A stretch of 64,000 nt of DNA from assembly GCF_000420465.1 (NCBI RefSeq), contig NZ_ATUZ01000001.1, positions 37,749-101,748 of the forward strand. The letters run 5' to 3'. Origin of the DNA: Desulfovibrio desulfuricans DSM 642. Its GTDB lineage: Bacteria; Desulfobacterota; Desulfovibrionia; Desulfovibrionales; Desulfovibrionaceae. The notes under the pieces were generated by a model that worked only from the letters and a program-made list of their open reading frames with translations, was not told the origin of the DNA and ran no database searches. The translations under genes and the position numbers were made by a program. Positions 29,153-37,835 of the stretch are shown here, piece by piece (within the stretch, counting starts at the first letter, position 1; each line of letters opens with the position of its first letter).

Positions 29153-29260
29153 AAATTAATCTCCTTGACCCAAGTTTCTACTGCAAGGGCGCGCCTCTGG
29201 CAGTTAACTCAAGGTCCCAATTAAACATATGCTCTTGCTCAAGGTAACTTCAGAGATCTG

Positions 29261-30205
29261 TTATACTTTTCTGACACACGTATTTACACGCTTAATAATA
29301 CGTTTACAGTTTGATAGAATTTTAGAGAATACCATAGCAACTGGATTCTGCGATTCACTCAAACACTTATAATCAGGAGACTGCATCACAGATTTAACAA
29401 AACGTTCATACACAGCAGCATTATTATGGAGCTTCACATAATCAAAAGCATCGTTTAAGACCGCGCGCAAATCACAAAGCCGTTTTATTTTTTTATTTTT
29501 TTGTTCAGCTTTTGACATCAAAGATGCATGGCGAATTCTGTAATGCACAGCTTCAGCTTCTATTGCTGAAACCAATGGGGAACAAGAAAGAAACTTAAGC
29601 TGGAACCCATTATCTTCATGAACAATATTTTGGGGAATAAAACGCAAATTATTATTTTCAAGAAAACTTCGCGAAAAAAGCTTTCCCCATGCAACGCATG
29701 AAATCTTGGATATCGATTCTGTCCAGTTATCAGATGAAACCTGGAAGCAGGAAAAAGCTGTAAAACTTAAGTATGCGGCATGACCTGCTGCTCGAAGCTT
29801 TAATTCATCATCGTCACCATCCGCAAATACATTTGTTTTTGCAATAACAACATCAGCTTTATCCGCTTCTGCCGTGCTATAGAGCTGCTCAAGCGCGGCT
29901 GGGTGCAAAAAATCGTCTGAATCAAGAAAAAATACATACTTCCCTTTTGCATGCTCAAGGCCAGTATTTCGGGCCGGCCCCAAGCCCAGGTTAGATGCGT
30001 GGTGCAGAATCTTGATTCTGGGATCTTGCCGTGCAAACCGCTGGGCAATTTCCATAGATGTATCCGTTCCACAGTCATCGACACAGATGATTTCAAATTT
30101 TGTATACTGCTGGTTTATCAGAGAATTTAGGCAGATATCGAGATACTGGGCAGAATTATAAATAGGAACTATGACGGAAATCTCTATTTCATCAAAGCTA
30201 CACAC
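29261..30205 (-). CDS. Family 2 glycosyltransferase
   Basis: A 314-residue GT2 transferase. Visible are ISVIVPIYNSAQYLDICLNS, EIICVDDCGTDTS, GLGPARNTGLEHAKG and FFLDSDDFLHPAAL, the usual donor- and metal-binding segments. Base composition is clearly AT-rich compared with the rml genes, as for most of this unit. It lies 45 nt after the preceding gene. Acceptor and sugar are unknown. Confidence 0.85.
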   Translation of the reverse strand: MCSFDEIEISVIVPIYNSAQYLDICLNSLINQQYTKFEIICVDDCGTDTSMEIAQRFARQDPRIKILHHASNLGLGPARNTGLEHAKGKYVFFLDSDDFLHPAALEQLYSTAEADKADVVIAKTNVFADGDDDELKLRAAGHAAYLSFTAFSCFQVSSDNWTESISKISCVAWGKLFSRSFLENNNLRFIPQNIVHEDNGFQLKFLSCSPLVSAIEAEAVHYRIRHASLMSKAEQKNKKIKRLCDLRAVLNDAFDYVKLHNNAAVYERFVKSVMQSPDYKCLSESQNPVAMVFSKILSNCKRIIKRVNTCVRKV

Positions 30206-30250
30206 AAAATTGTCTCCGCAACAAGGAAGTAAAATTTCTTTAAATTACGC

Positions 30251-30991
30251 CTACAATCCCGCACTTTGCCGCATGCTGGCAATGATTTTTTTTGCTATAG
30301 CTTTACAGGCGTGCCATTTTTTTTCAAAAAGCCGCTTCCAGTTTGATTGAAAGCGACAAATAGAAAAGTCTCTGTTCAAACGATAATCAAGACATATGGA
30401 TTTTGCCTCACCATACTTGGGAAAAGGCATAGCCTCAGACTTCCCAAACCACAGCAAATCACACTCGCAGACGTGCCTTGGGTCAGCGATGTTCATACGC
30501 GTAAACAGATTATTTGCTGCAAAAACGAAATCATCAGGCAATCCCCATTGCCCCAGCTCTTCCCCATCATAGTTCTTTAAAAATGAATTAATTCGAAATG
30601 GTTTGAAAAAAAGGATATCAGGTCGGGTTACAATCACCCAGTCATATTTACTCTGACTCTCGGTTTCATACTTCAAACGCAGGCTATTAACCATTTCCTG
30701 ACTATGGCGCGCCCGTTTGCCATCAGTTTGCGTTTCAAATTGCAACCTCACCGGATTATATATTTGCTGGACTTGTTGCATTTCTGTAGCAGATATAATG
30801 AGTCCAGCATGCGAAGCATTTTCGTTATGCCAAGTGAGATCTACAGCTTCAATTTGATCCCAGCAATGCATAAAGATATCGACTTGATACCCGTCACTCG
30901 CATTCGCATCAACCAGAAATCTTTTAAGACTGCTGCACGTCTTACGATACGTCCGCAAATGCCCAAAAAGCTGTATTGCTATTTTTTTCAT
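30251..30991 (-). CDS. Conserved protein of unknown function, paralog A
   Basis: A 246-residue protein that I cannot assign to a named family. It starts MKKIAIQLFGHLRTYRKT and carries YDWVIVTRPDILFFKPF and IFMHCWDQIEAVDL. The following gene upstream (31000-31902) has the same start and the same motifs, so they are tandem paralogs. The hydrophobic strand followed by TRPDI resembles the donor-site end of a GT-A glycosyltransferase, which would suit the context. The ATG at 30991 has TAGGT upstream; another ATG two codons earlier sits right after the stop of the neighbour. Confidence 0.6.
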   Translation of the reverse strand: MKKIAIQLFGHLRTYRKTCSSLKRFLVDANASDGYQVDIFMHCWDQIEAVDLTWHNENASHAGLIISATEMQQVQQIYNPVRLQFETQTDGKRARHSQEMVNSLRLKYETESQSKYDWVIVTRPDILFFKPFRINSFLKNYDGEELGQWGLPDDFVFAANNLFTRMNIADPRHVCECDLLWFGKSEAMPFPKYGEAKSICLDYRLNRDFSICRFQSNWKRLFEKKWHACKAIAKKIIASMRQSAGL

Positions 30992-30999
30992 AGTCATAC

Positions 31000-31902
31000 C
31001 TAGTCAATGCTATGAAAAAATTTTTTGGCCAGAGCATATGGAACAACATACAATAAAAATGTTTTGATGAAATGCTTTATTGATAGAGACCGATTCTGAC
31101 GCAAGATTGGTGAGTCAGCCGTCTTGATGACATCAAAATCAGGCCCATGCCTGTAGTTAAGAGGATAGGGAGTTAACCCCTGGCGTCGCCAATAATCCCC
31201 CCACCAAACCTCCATGCAATAAAAATTATCCACATCTATATTAGCAGCAAACTCAGGATATAGCGAAGTGGCTGCATCGACATTTTCTGGCTTGGCAACA
31301 TACAGCAGATCCGCACCTGTCAAAAACTGCGGCTCTTCAATCATTTGACCACGCCCAAAAGGATTAAATGCATAAAAAAGGCCTTTGGGAGGTATCTCAA
31401 AGCCTTCTCTTGTGTGGGCACCAAAGACTGCATCCAGCCGGAACTCTGTTTTAAAAAAAATATCCGGTCTGGTCACAATCACCCAGTCGTATTCAACCCC
31501 ATGCTCCGCAGCATACGAACGGCGTAACCCGGAAGATCGATACAAAGAATAGGCCATGTTGACGCAACCCCGTATTGATCGCTTGAAACGTCCGCCCCCT
31601 ACCCTCTCCGTCATAAGCACATCAGGGTAATCGCGCTGGGGTTCAACCGCTAGTGCTTTGGGTGTATAGAGATTAGTTGCCAGCTGAATGTGCTGCGGAA
31701 GCAACGTCCCCCCCCCAAGAGAATTTCCGTCTGGGTTGCGATAATTCACGGTTGTATGATCAAGCTCGTCCCATGTGTGGATAAAAAAATCGATCGAATA
31801 TCCATCACGGCTATTCGGCAGCAGGACTTTTTCTTTGAGGCTTGCAAAAGTCTGCTCAAATGTGCGCAAATGGCCAAAGAGCTGTATCGCTATTTTTTTC
31901 AT
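31000..31902 (-). CDS. Conserved protein of unknown function, paralog B
   Basis: A 300-residue paralog of the adjoining protein. Shared features are MKKIAIQLFGHLRTFEQT, DGYSIDFFIHTWDELDH and YDWVIVTRPDIFFKTEF. It has an extra middle segment and a longer C-terminus than its partner. Nothing else identifies it; a glycosyltransferase-like role is inference from the TRPD region and from lying inside the operon, 2 nt after the FkbM methyltransferase gene. The two copies differ enough to have separate functions. Confidence 0.6.
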   Translation of the reverse strand: MKKIAIQLFGHLRTFEQTFASLKEKVLLPNSRDGYSIDFFIHTWDELDHTTVNYRNPDGNSLGGGTLLPQHIQLATNLYTPKALAVEPQRDYPDVLMTERVGGGRFKRSIRGCVNMAYSLYRSSGLRRSYAAEHGVEYDWVIVTRPDIFFKTEFRLDAVFGAHTREGFEIPPKGLFYAFNPFGRGQMIEEPQFLTGADLLYVAKPENVDAATSLYPEFAANIDVDNFYCMEVWWGDYWRRQGLTPYPLNYRHGPDFDVIKTADSPILRQNRSLSIKHFIKTFLLYVVPYALAKKFFHSID

Positions 31903-31904
31903 AG

Positions 31905-32771
31905 CTATTTCGCGAGTAACTTCTTATGAATAAGCGTAAAATTGAATTCTGTGGTATGCCCGTAAGTTATCATGTCAGGCCGAACCGATTCATGCTCAAA
32001 TTCCCGATAGTTCGGGCTAATATTGTAAATGACGAATCCACAGTTGTCTAAGAAATTCATCATTTCAATACATGAAAAAGAGTTCTTATACTTTTCAACA
32101 GTAAGAATCTCAATCATGATGACATCAAAGTAACCTGACTTAAGAAGTTCTTCTCCATTTCTAAGGATAGAGAGTTCTGTCCCTTGCGTGTCTATTTTTA
32201 AAATTTTATATGCTTTATTGTAGGTATCCCATTTTTTTACTTCTTCAGTTAATGTTGACGATTGCACAAGATATGAGGATTTCACAGAGGCATCAAAACT
32301 CTTCCCAAAGTAAGTATACTTATCACTGATATCTAGTGATGAGCTGAGTCCTGTTTCACCCGCGATTTCCTTTATGACAACTCCATCACAGTTATCACTT
32401 AAAGCACAATTAAAATATTCAAAATTGCTATATAATGTTTTCACAGCCATCAGTGATGGCAAGCATGACATGAGAGGTTCATAAGAGAGAACTTGTACAT
32501 CCGAAAAAAATTTATATGCGAGCCGAGCGCTTTGACCGGTATTTGCACCAATATCAATAAATAGAACGCTCTCTCCTTTCGTTATCGTTCTTTCAACATT
32601 TTCAAAATCATAACATGCATGTCGAGTCGAATACATATCTTTATCAATGATCACTATATCTGAAAACTGCTCCTGCTTTGGGGCTGCCTCCAGCAATGCT
32701 TCAATATGACAAACCTTCTTAAATGTGGGATTAATTTTCAGAAATATTGATTTTATGAGATTCTTAATCAT
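31905..32771 (-). CDS. FkbM-family methyltransferase
   Basis: A 288-residue SAM-dependent O-methyltransferase of the FkbM type. The SAM-binding motif is VLFIDIGANTGQSARLAYKF. ILKIDTQGTELSILRNGEELL is the second FkbM hallmark, and MIEILTVEKY follows. The start at 32771 overlaps the cupin gene by 8 nt (ATGATTAA) with GGAACA as site; a longer frame extends into that gene and is spurious. Likely methylates a sugar hydroxyl of the glycan. Composition is strongly AT-rich. Confidence 0.82.
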   Translation of the reverse strand: MIKNLIKSIFLKINPTFKKVCHIEALLEAAPKQEQFSDIVIIDKDMYSTRHACYDFENVERTITKGESVLFIDIGANTGQSARLAYKFFSDVQVLSYEPLMSCLPSLMAVKTLYSNFEYFNCALSDNCDGVVIKEIAGETGLSSSLDISDKYTYFGKSFDASVKSSYLVQSSTLTEEVKKWDTYNKAYKILKIDTQGTELSILRNGEELLKSGYFDVIMIEILTVEKYKNSFSCIEMMNFLDNCGFVIYNISPNYREFEHESVRPDMITYGHTTEFNFTLIHKKLLAK

Positions 32772-33099
32772 GATTTGTTCCAATAAATTTATCGTTATTT
32801 GCGCCTGGGATTTTGACCACGACATTCTTTGTTCCGTCTTCAAGACATTCAAAATCAGTGGCATCGTTCGGCTCCATGACAATAATGTCACCTGCCGTGT
32901 AAACAATCCCATTCATTCTGACGCTGCCAGAAACTATCACTGTGATTTCCGTTGCAATTTTGTGGTAATGAGTGCCTTCACGGTCACCCTTGTCGTAAGA
33001 CTTTACAGCAACCTCGCAGTCATTTGTTGAGTACAAAGTTGGTTCAAAGTTTCCCACAAACCACCCTTTTACCATATCCTCAAGGCGGGCTGTTTTCAT
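32764..33099 (-). CDS. Small cupin-domain protein
   Basis: A 111-residue single cupin. THYHKIATEITVIVSGSVRM matches the first cupin motif (two His and a Glu that usually hold a metal) and AGDIIVMEPNDATDFE the second. It has the size of WxcM-like or sugar-isomerase-like cupins seen in nucleotide-sugar clusters, but the reaction cannot be told. It overlaps its upstream neighbour by 4 nt (ATGA) and its downstream neighbour by 8 nt, so it is translated with the nucleotidyltransferase block. Confidence 0.75.
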   Translation of the reverse strand: MKTARLEDMVKGWFVGNFEPTLYSTNDCEVAVKSYDKGDREGTHYHKIATEITVIVSGSVRMNGIVYTAGDIIVMEPNDATDFECLEDGTKNVVVKIPGANNDKFIGTNHD

Positions 33100-33830
33100 T
33101 TGCTTATCTTTGCCTCTTGCAATTCATACAGATAATTGGCCAGTTGAGCCTCTGTCTTCAACGGGTGAAATGCCGAGTTTGGAATCTGATACACCAGAAC
33201 TTTTTTCTGCAGCAAAATCATTTCGTTCAATGCCTGGCTGACATAAAAAGCGCCTTTCACCGGATTGTCCTTGCGGATCAGTTCCTTGGAGCATTCAATG
33301 AAATCTCCGGCCTTTTTAAAATAATAAAGGCTGGCCAAGGCATTACGACTGATAGGATTCTTTTCCGCAAATTCACACACTGAGCCGCTCGCATCGACCT
33401 TGGCAAATGAATAACGAGGATGCACAGAGTGAAAAGCGACAACACCGGCGTCTGCATTGTTTGACCGGAACCAGTCGACTATTTCACCGCAGGGAACATC
33501 TACAAGGTCATTTACTGCGAGCAAAAGCAACTCGTCAGACACATCAAGATGGCTGATTGCAAGCAAAGCCGTGCAGACCGCCCCCCGGGTTTTACCCGGT
33601 ACAGGAACAATGAGGGCTTTCTCATCCAGCTGTTTGATTACGGAGTCGACCTGAAATGCTTTGCTATCAACGGTTTTGAGGCAGAACAAAAACTGGCATG
33701 AGCCAAGCTGACGGCAATAGTCAACCTGCCGTTCCAGAATCAGGGTTCCATTCAGTTCAGTCAGGTATAGGGGATAGGATGCTTCATCTTGCGCCAACCC
33801 CGCACCGCCCATGAGAAACATTACTTGCAC
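33096..33830 (-). CDS. Sugar nucleotidyltransferase-like protein with degenerate signature
   Basis: A 244-residue protein with the fold pattern of NTP_transferase enzymes. MQVMFLMGGAGLAQDEASYP stands where GGxGTRLxPxT normally lies, so the nucleotide-binding loop is altered. LLLAVNDLVDVPCGEIVDWF resembles the metal-binding centre and PRYSFAKVDASGSV matches the later strand. It is similar in layout to the NTP transferase four genes upstream (35075-35824) and may be a partner or a phosphatase-like variant. It overlaps the HAD gene by 10 nt. Substrate unknown. Confidence 0.65.
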   Translation of the reverse strand: MQVMFLMGGAGLAQDEASYPLYLTELNGTLILERQVDYCRQLGSCQFLFCLKTVDSKAFQVDSVIKQLDEKALIVPVPGKTRGAVCTALLAISHLDVSDELLLLAVNDLVDVPCGEIVDWFRSNNADAGVVAFHSVHPRYSFAKVDASGSVCEFAEKNPISRNALASLYYFKKAGDFIECSKELIRKDNPVKGAFYVSQALNEMILLQKKVLVYQIPNSAFHPLKTEAQLANYLYELQEAKISK

Positions 33831-34465
33831 GGCGATTCCCCTTTTTCAATTTCCGCGATGCGTTTTTTTATTCCTTCATAGGTAACGTCATCAACAGTTG
33901 CTACCTGCATGAGGTGCCCGCCGGAACCGATTGCAGCTTTAATACCGTTTTCATTATCTTCAACGATGAGGCATTCGTCAGGATCCAGGCCAAGCCTTTT
34001 CATTGCCGTGCTATAGATTTCTGGCGATGGCTTTGCCTTGGCAACATCCTCATTTGAAAGCATAAATTCAAAATATCGAGTTAACCGGGCATTGTGCATC
34101 ATCAGCTCAAGGGTCATACGAACAGAGTTAGAGCCAACAGCCATCTTGTAACCTTCCGCTTTGAGCCGGGAAAGCGCATATTCGTGGGCAAAGCGGGGGC
34201 GGCACTTTGTCTGAATCATGGACACCGTGTATTGCTGCTTCATTTCGTTGATAAAGCTGTGCAATGACTTGGGCAAACCCTTTTCAAGAGTCAACTTTTC
34301 AAGCTTTACCCTGGTTGGCAAGCCGTCGTAAGCGGTAAGATGCTCGTATCGGCTTATTTCATACCCAAAAAGGCTGAGAGCCTGATTCAACGCTTCATAG
34401 TGCCAATCCTTGGCTTCTATAAGCACACCATCCATATCAAAGAGGACAGCTTTAATTTTAGGCAT
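33821..34465 (-). CDS. HAD-superfamily phosphatase or phosphoglucomutase-like protein
   Basis: A 214-residue HAD hydrolase of the beta-phosphoglucomutase/phosphatase group. Motif I is AVLFDMDGVLIEAKDWHYEA, motif II VGSNSV, and motifs III and IV KPSPEIYSTAMKRLG and CLIVEDNENGIKAA. All catalytic residues appear present. The cap is small and helical. It overlaps genes on both sides by 8-10 nt. In this block it may dephosphorylate or isomerise the sugar phosphate that the nucleotidyltransferases activate. Confidence 0.82.
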   Translation of the reverse strand: MPKIKAVLFDMDGVLIEAKDWHYEALNQALSLFGYEISRYEHLTAYDGLPTRVKLEKLTLEKGLPKSLHSFINEMKQQYTVSMIQTKCRPRFAHEYALSRLKAEGYKMAVGSNSVRMTLELMMHNARLTRYFEFMLSNEDVAKAKPSPEIYSTAMKRLGLDPDECLIVEDNENGIKAAIGSGGHLMQVATVDDVTYEGIKKRIAEIEKGESPCK

Positions 34466-35078
34466 GGAAAAACTCCGTTGCGGCTTCCGGCGTGTCGGTG
34501 CATAACATAAAACAATCAGAATGAAACTTACATTTTTTCAACGTATTCCACTGGGCTGATACACTTCGCTTGTGCAAGTCAGCAGAGACAACACAGACTT
34601 TTTTACCTTTGTCAATAAGTTCATCAACAAGGGGGGCATCATACCAGTCAGAATTGAAGCAATCCAACCACACACCATGGCTTTTTTCAAGAAGTACAGG
34701 CGTGGGCAATATATCGCTGTATCCGGTAAACACTGGCAGCCCCAAGCGAAGTTGCACCACCATATCGGGTATGGACATATCAAATGTAAATGCGTTTGTG
34801 TGTTTATACTTGCCCAGCAAAGCCCCGATTGCCTCGCCAAGGCCATCCGCCTTGATATTGATCGCAAGCGGTAGATTGCGCCCATCCATTATTTGCAGAA
34901 CTTCTTCAAAAAGCATCTCGGTACCACACGGCATATCGTGCGAAATAACGAGTTTACCAGCGCAGTCCCTTACATCTGTTTCTGTTCCATACCCCATATC
35001 AAAACTGCGCACAAAGGCCTGACGCGTGTTTTTCTCGCCCGGATGTTTCCAGTACCCACGGTGTGAAAGAATGATCAT
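34458..35078 (-). CDS. Glycerophosphodiester phosphodiesterase-like protein
   Basis: A 206-residue TIM-barrel protein of the GDPD/PI-PLC type. The catalytic pattern HR...ExD...H is complete: MIILSHRGYWKHPGEKNTRQ, GYGTETDVRD and LVISHDMPCG. It is shorter than the usual 240-250 residues. It starts inside the stop of the NTP transferase (ATGA). GDPD-like enzymes inside sugar-nucleotide operons are unusual; a role in a phosphodiester-linked precursor or polyol phosphate is possible but not proved. Confidence 0.75.
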   Translation of the reverse strand: MIILSHRGYWKHPGEKNTRQAFVRSFDMGYGTETDVRDCAGKLVISHDMPCGTEMLFEEVLQIMDGRNLPLAINIKADGLGEAIGALLGKYKHTNAFTFDMSIPDMVVQLRLGLPVFTGYSDILPTPVLLEKSHGVWLDCFNSDWYDAPLVDELIDKGKKVCVVSADLHKRSVSAQWNTLKKCKFHSDCFMLCTDTPEAATEFFHA

Positions 35079-35824
35079 TTCTTGACCCTTTGCGATACAG
35101 GATGCTTAACAAAAAAATTAAGATCTGAAGGGGTCCCCAACCCATACATCCCGTTATATTCTTCGCCAATCGGGAAAATACCAATTTTTTTCTGGTCACG
35201 AATCAGATAATTATAGCAAGGGCAGGTATAAAACTCATTATTAACACGGATATTATCAGCAATCATCTGTTCTGCAGAGCGCACAAGATCACGCCCTCGT
35301 GCAAAACCAAAAATCCCAACAGTGGCATCATGTGAAATAACTTTTTTTTCTGCCGTTTCAACAACCAGCCCGTTATCATCTGTCTTAGCATATGACCATT
35401 TGGGATCCTGGCTTTTCATCGTCATGATCAAACCATCCAGCTTTCTGTCTAGCATTGAAGCAATAAACTCGTTGATATCGCAATCAATAAATTGATCAGC
35501 ATTAGCATTTAACAGGGGTTCATCATTGTCAAAAAACTTTTTTGCCAGCAAGGCAGTACAAACCTGCCCCTCGGTAATGCCATTTATACCTATAATTTCA
35601 ACATGCTCAGCATAAGATGGAAGCTTTCTATTGAGGTCGTACGCTTCAATATGTTCCTGCTGACATATGAACACAAACCGATGTGGGCAAGAAGGGCGCA
35701 AGTTATCCACGACGACCTTGATCATGGGGACATCGTGAATAGGAATAAAGGGTTTGGGGGTTGTATATCCTGCATTTGCAAAACGACTGCCCCTGCCCGC
35801 CATCGGCAATACTATTGTAAGCAT
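35075..35824 (-). CDS. Sugar-phosphate nucleotidyltransferase
   Basis: A 249-residue NTP_transferase enzyme with an intact signature LTIVLPMAGRGSRFANAGYT and TPKPFIPI. The metal-binding region is LLNANADQFIDCD, and DPKWSYAKTDDNG and VGIFGFARGRDL follow. The C-terminal EEYNGMYGLGTPSDL is typical for capsule nucleotidyltransferases. First gene of the overlapping block, 17 nt after the ABC exporter gene, with AAGGAGGG as strong site. The nucleotide and sugar phosphate are unknown. Confidence 0.8.
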   Translation of the reverse strand: MLTIVLPMAGRGSRFANAGYTTPKPFIPIHDVPMIKVVVDNLRPSCPHRFVFICQQEHIEAYDLNRKLPSYAEHVEIIGINGITEGQVCTALLAKKFFDNDEPLLNANADQFIDCDINEFIASMLDRKLDGLIMTMKSQDPKWSYAKTDDNGLVVETAEKKVISHDATVGIFGFARGRDLVRSAEQMIADNIRVNNEFYTCPCYNYLIRDQKKIGIFPIGEEYNGMYGLGTPSDLNFFVKHPVSQRVKK

Positions 35825-35841
35825 AAAGCCCTCCTTACGTG

Positions 35842-37650
35842 CTAAGCCTGCTGTGGTTGGCTTGGCACATGCACTTCATTCAGCTGTAAAAACTCTTCAT
35901 ACGAGGGCAGCACTTCTGCAACTGCCCCATGTTGCTTTATCTGCCCGTTATCAACCCAGTATAAAACATCACAGCCTTGAACAGTGGTCAATCTGTGAGC
36001 GACAACTATTATGGTAATATTTTTGCGAAGATTCAGGACTGTACGCTGTATAGCAGCCTCTGCCGCTCCATCCAGCGCGCTTGTAGCCTCATCAAAAAGT
36101 AAGATATCAGGATTAACGTAAAGCGCTCTGGCAATAGCAACACGCTGCACCTGCCCGCCAGAAAGACGCAGCCCATGGTCGCCCAACATCGTGTGAATTC
36201 CATCTGGCAGATCATCCAGAAAATCAATGGACGCCATCTGGCAGCACGCCCGCACCCTATCCTCGTCGGGAGGAGAACCCCATTCACTGAAGGCCACATT
36301 CTCAGCCAGCGTCGCATCAACTATATACGGGCTTTGGGGTACATAACCAATATTCAAAAAACCTGGCGAGGGAACTGCGCTGGCCCCGTCAACCAGCACT
36401 TTTCCAGAATCAACCCTCAAAAGGCCCGTCAACACGCCTACGAGTGTACTTTTACCGGCTCCCGACAGGCCAATCAACCCGACCATAGAACCTTTGCGTA
36501 TTGTAAGGCTGACATTTTTCAATGACGCGCTACTTGCATTGGGGTATGTAAAAGAGACATCCTGCAATTCAAGTGAATGTGCATATGCTCTGCGTGTATC
36601 ACCTTCAACTGCGCTGGAAGAAATATCCTTGTAATTTTCCAACAGTTTCTGAACCATGTAACTGTTGGCTTTGAGTTGCAGAATGCCGCCGACTATCTTG
36701 TTCATAGCTGGCAATATTCGCCATGAAGTGGCCGCCATGAGCGAGAGAGTGCCAGTAATACTGGCTACGCTTTCGCCCCGAAAAACCATAAAAATAACTC
36801 CTGCCAGCAAAAGCAGCATTCCAAGGGATTCCAGAACCCAGTTGGGAATGGGGGCATATGCTATTTGCCTTGTTGCCCCCGTGATCACGGGAGCGGAACG
36901 CTTGATCAAACTGTTATAGAAAGCAGATCCTTGACGATATATCTGCACTTCACGGATACCGTATAGCGCGGCGTGAACAACCTTATCTGCAGCGATGCCA
37001 GAATTTGCAACAAGCTCGCCGGCATCTCGTATTTTACGTTGCGTGGCTCGGTATACAAACAGAGCAACAACCGTAGCCACCCCATATAGTATAACTGACA
37101 CTATTGGTGCCGCAACAAGGGCCCCAACCAGCAGAAGTATTATTATGCCAGCCTGACTAAACACCTGCAGAGCGCCCAAGGAAAAATATCCTACATATGA
37201 TCTCCATTGCACTTGTCCAATCAGCTCGGCAGGATTTTTTTGCGTATGCCAGACATACGGTTCGCGCAGATAGCTGCCAAATATTTTTGTAGCAACATCC
37301 CAGGACATGGACTGCGACACTTCGCCCTGCCAGTAGGTCATCAGAGCAGTAATAATATTTTTCAATACCGTTGCAATACAGACCATGCTCATCAAAAGAA
37401 TCAGCAACCGGATACTGCTTGGGATATCGTCGCCAAAACTGGGCAGCATTTGATATATTCGCCACAGGGGAGCAATTTTTTCCAGACTGTCAGGCGCAGC
37501 CAAAGCAACACCCAACAATGATATGGCACCAGCCAAAGCCAATTCCACAATACTTTGCGCGAGCATCCCAACGGTCAGCCAGCGCAACTGGCGCTGACGC
37601 AATACAGGCAGCATTGCGTAAATTTTTTTCAGACTGGCAATCATATTCAC
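35842..37650 (-). CDS. ABC exporter, fused membrane and ATPase domains (PglK/MsbA type)
   Basis: A 602-residue half-transporter that would work as a homodimer in the inner membrane. Six membrane helices span about residues 15-310. The ATPase follows with Walker A GLSGAGKSTLVG, signature LSGGQVQRVAIARAL, Walker B ILLFDEATSALD and the H-loop VVAHRL. In glycan loci this architecture belongs to lipid-linked oligosaccharide flippases such as PglK, or to lipid A exporters such as MsbA. The context favours a flippase. The start is uncertain: GTG at 37650 has GAGGA about 9 nt upstream, and an ATG lies two codons later. Confidence 0.82.
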   Translation of the reverse strand: MNMIASLKKIYAMLPVLRQRQLRWLTVGMLAQSIVELALAGAISLLGVALAAPDSLEKIAPLWRIYQMLPSFGDDIPSSIRLLILLMSMVCIATVLKNIITALMTYWQGEVSQSMSWDVATKIFGSYLREPYVWHTQKNPAELIGQVQWRSYVGYFSLGALQVFSQAGIIILLLVGALVAAPIVSVILYGVATVVALFVYRATQRKIRDAGELVANSGIAADKVVHAALYGIREVQIYRQGSAFYNSLIKRSAPVITGATRQIAYAPIPNWVLESLGMLLLLAGVIFMVFRGESVASITGTLSLMAATSWRILPAMNKIVGGILQLKANSYMVQKLLENYKDISSSAVEGDTRRAYAHSLELQDVSFTYPNASSASLKNVSLTIRKGSMVGLIGLSGAGKSTLVGVLTGLLRVDSGKVLVDGASAVPSPGFLNIGYVPQSPYIVDATLAENVAFSEWGSPPDEDRVRACCQMASIDFLDDLPDGIHTMLGDHGLRLSGGQVQRVAIARALYVNPDILLFDEATSALDGAAEAAIQRTVLNLRKNITIIVVAHRLTTVQGCDVLYWVDNGQIKQHGAVAEVLPSYEEFLQLNEVHVPSQPQQA

Positions 37651-37835
37651 AAAAAATCTTCCTCTCACGCGTTATGATTCAAAAGACATCATTCTAAAAT
37701 ATAAAAGATGAAAAAACGTCAGAAGCGTCCTCGATATAGCAGCAAAAAACTACATCGAGTAACAAAGGATGCCCTTGAATCATCAATCAGCAGAATTCGT
37801 TCGCTGAAATGGTTGGAGAAAATATATGCCGACAT

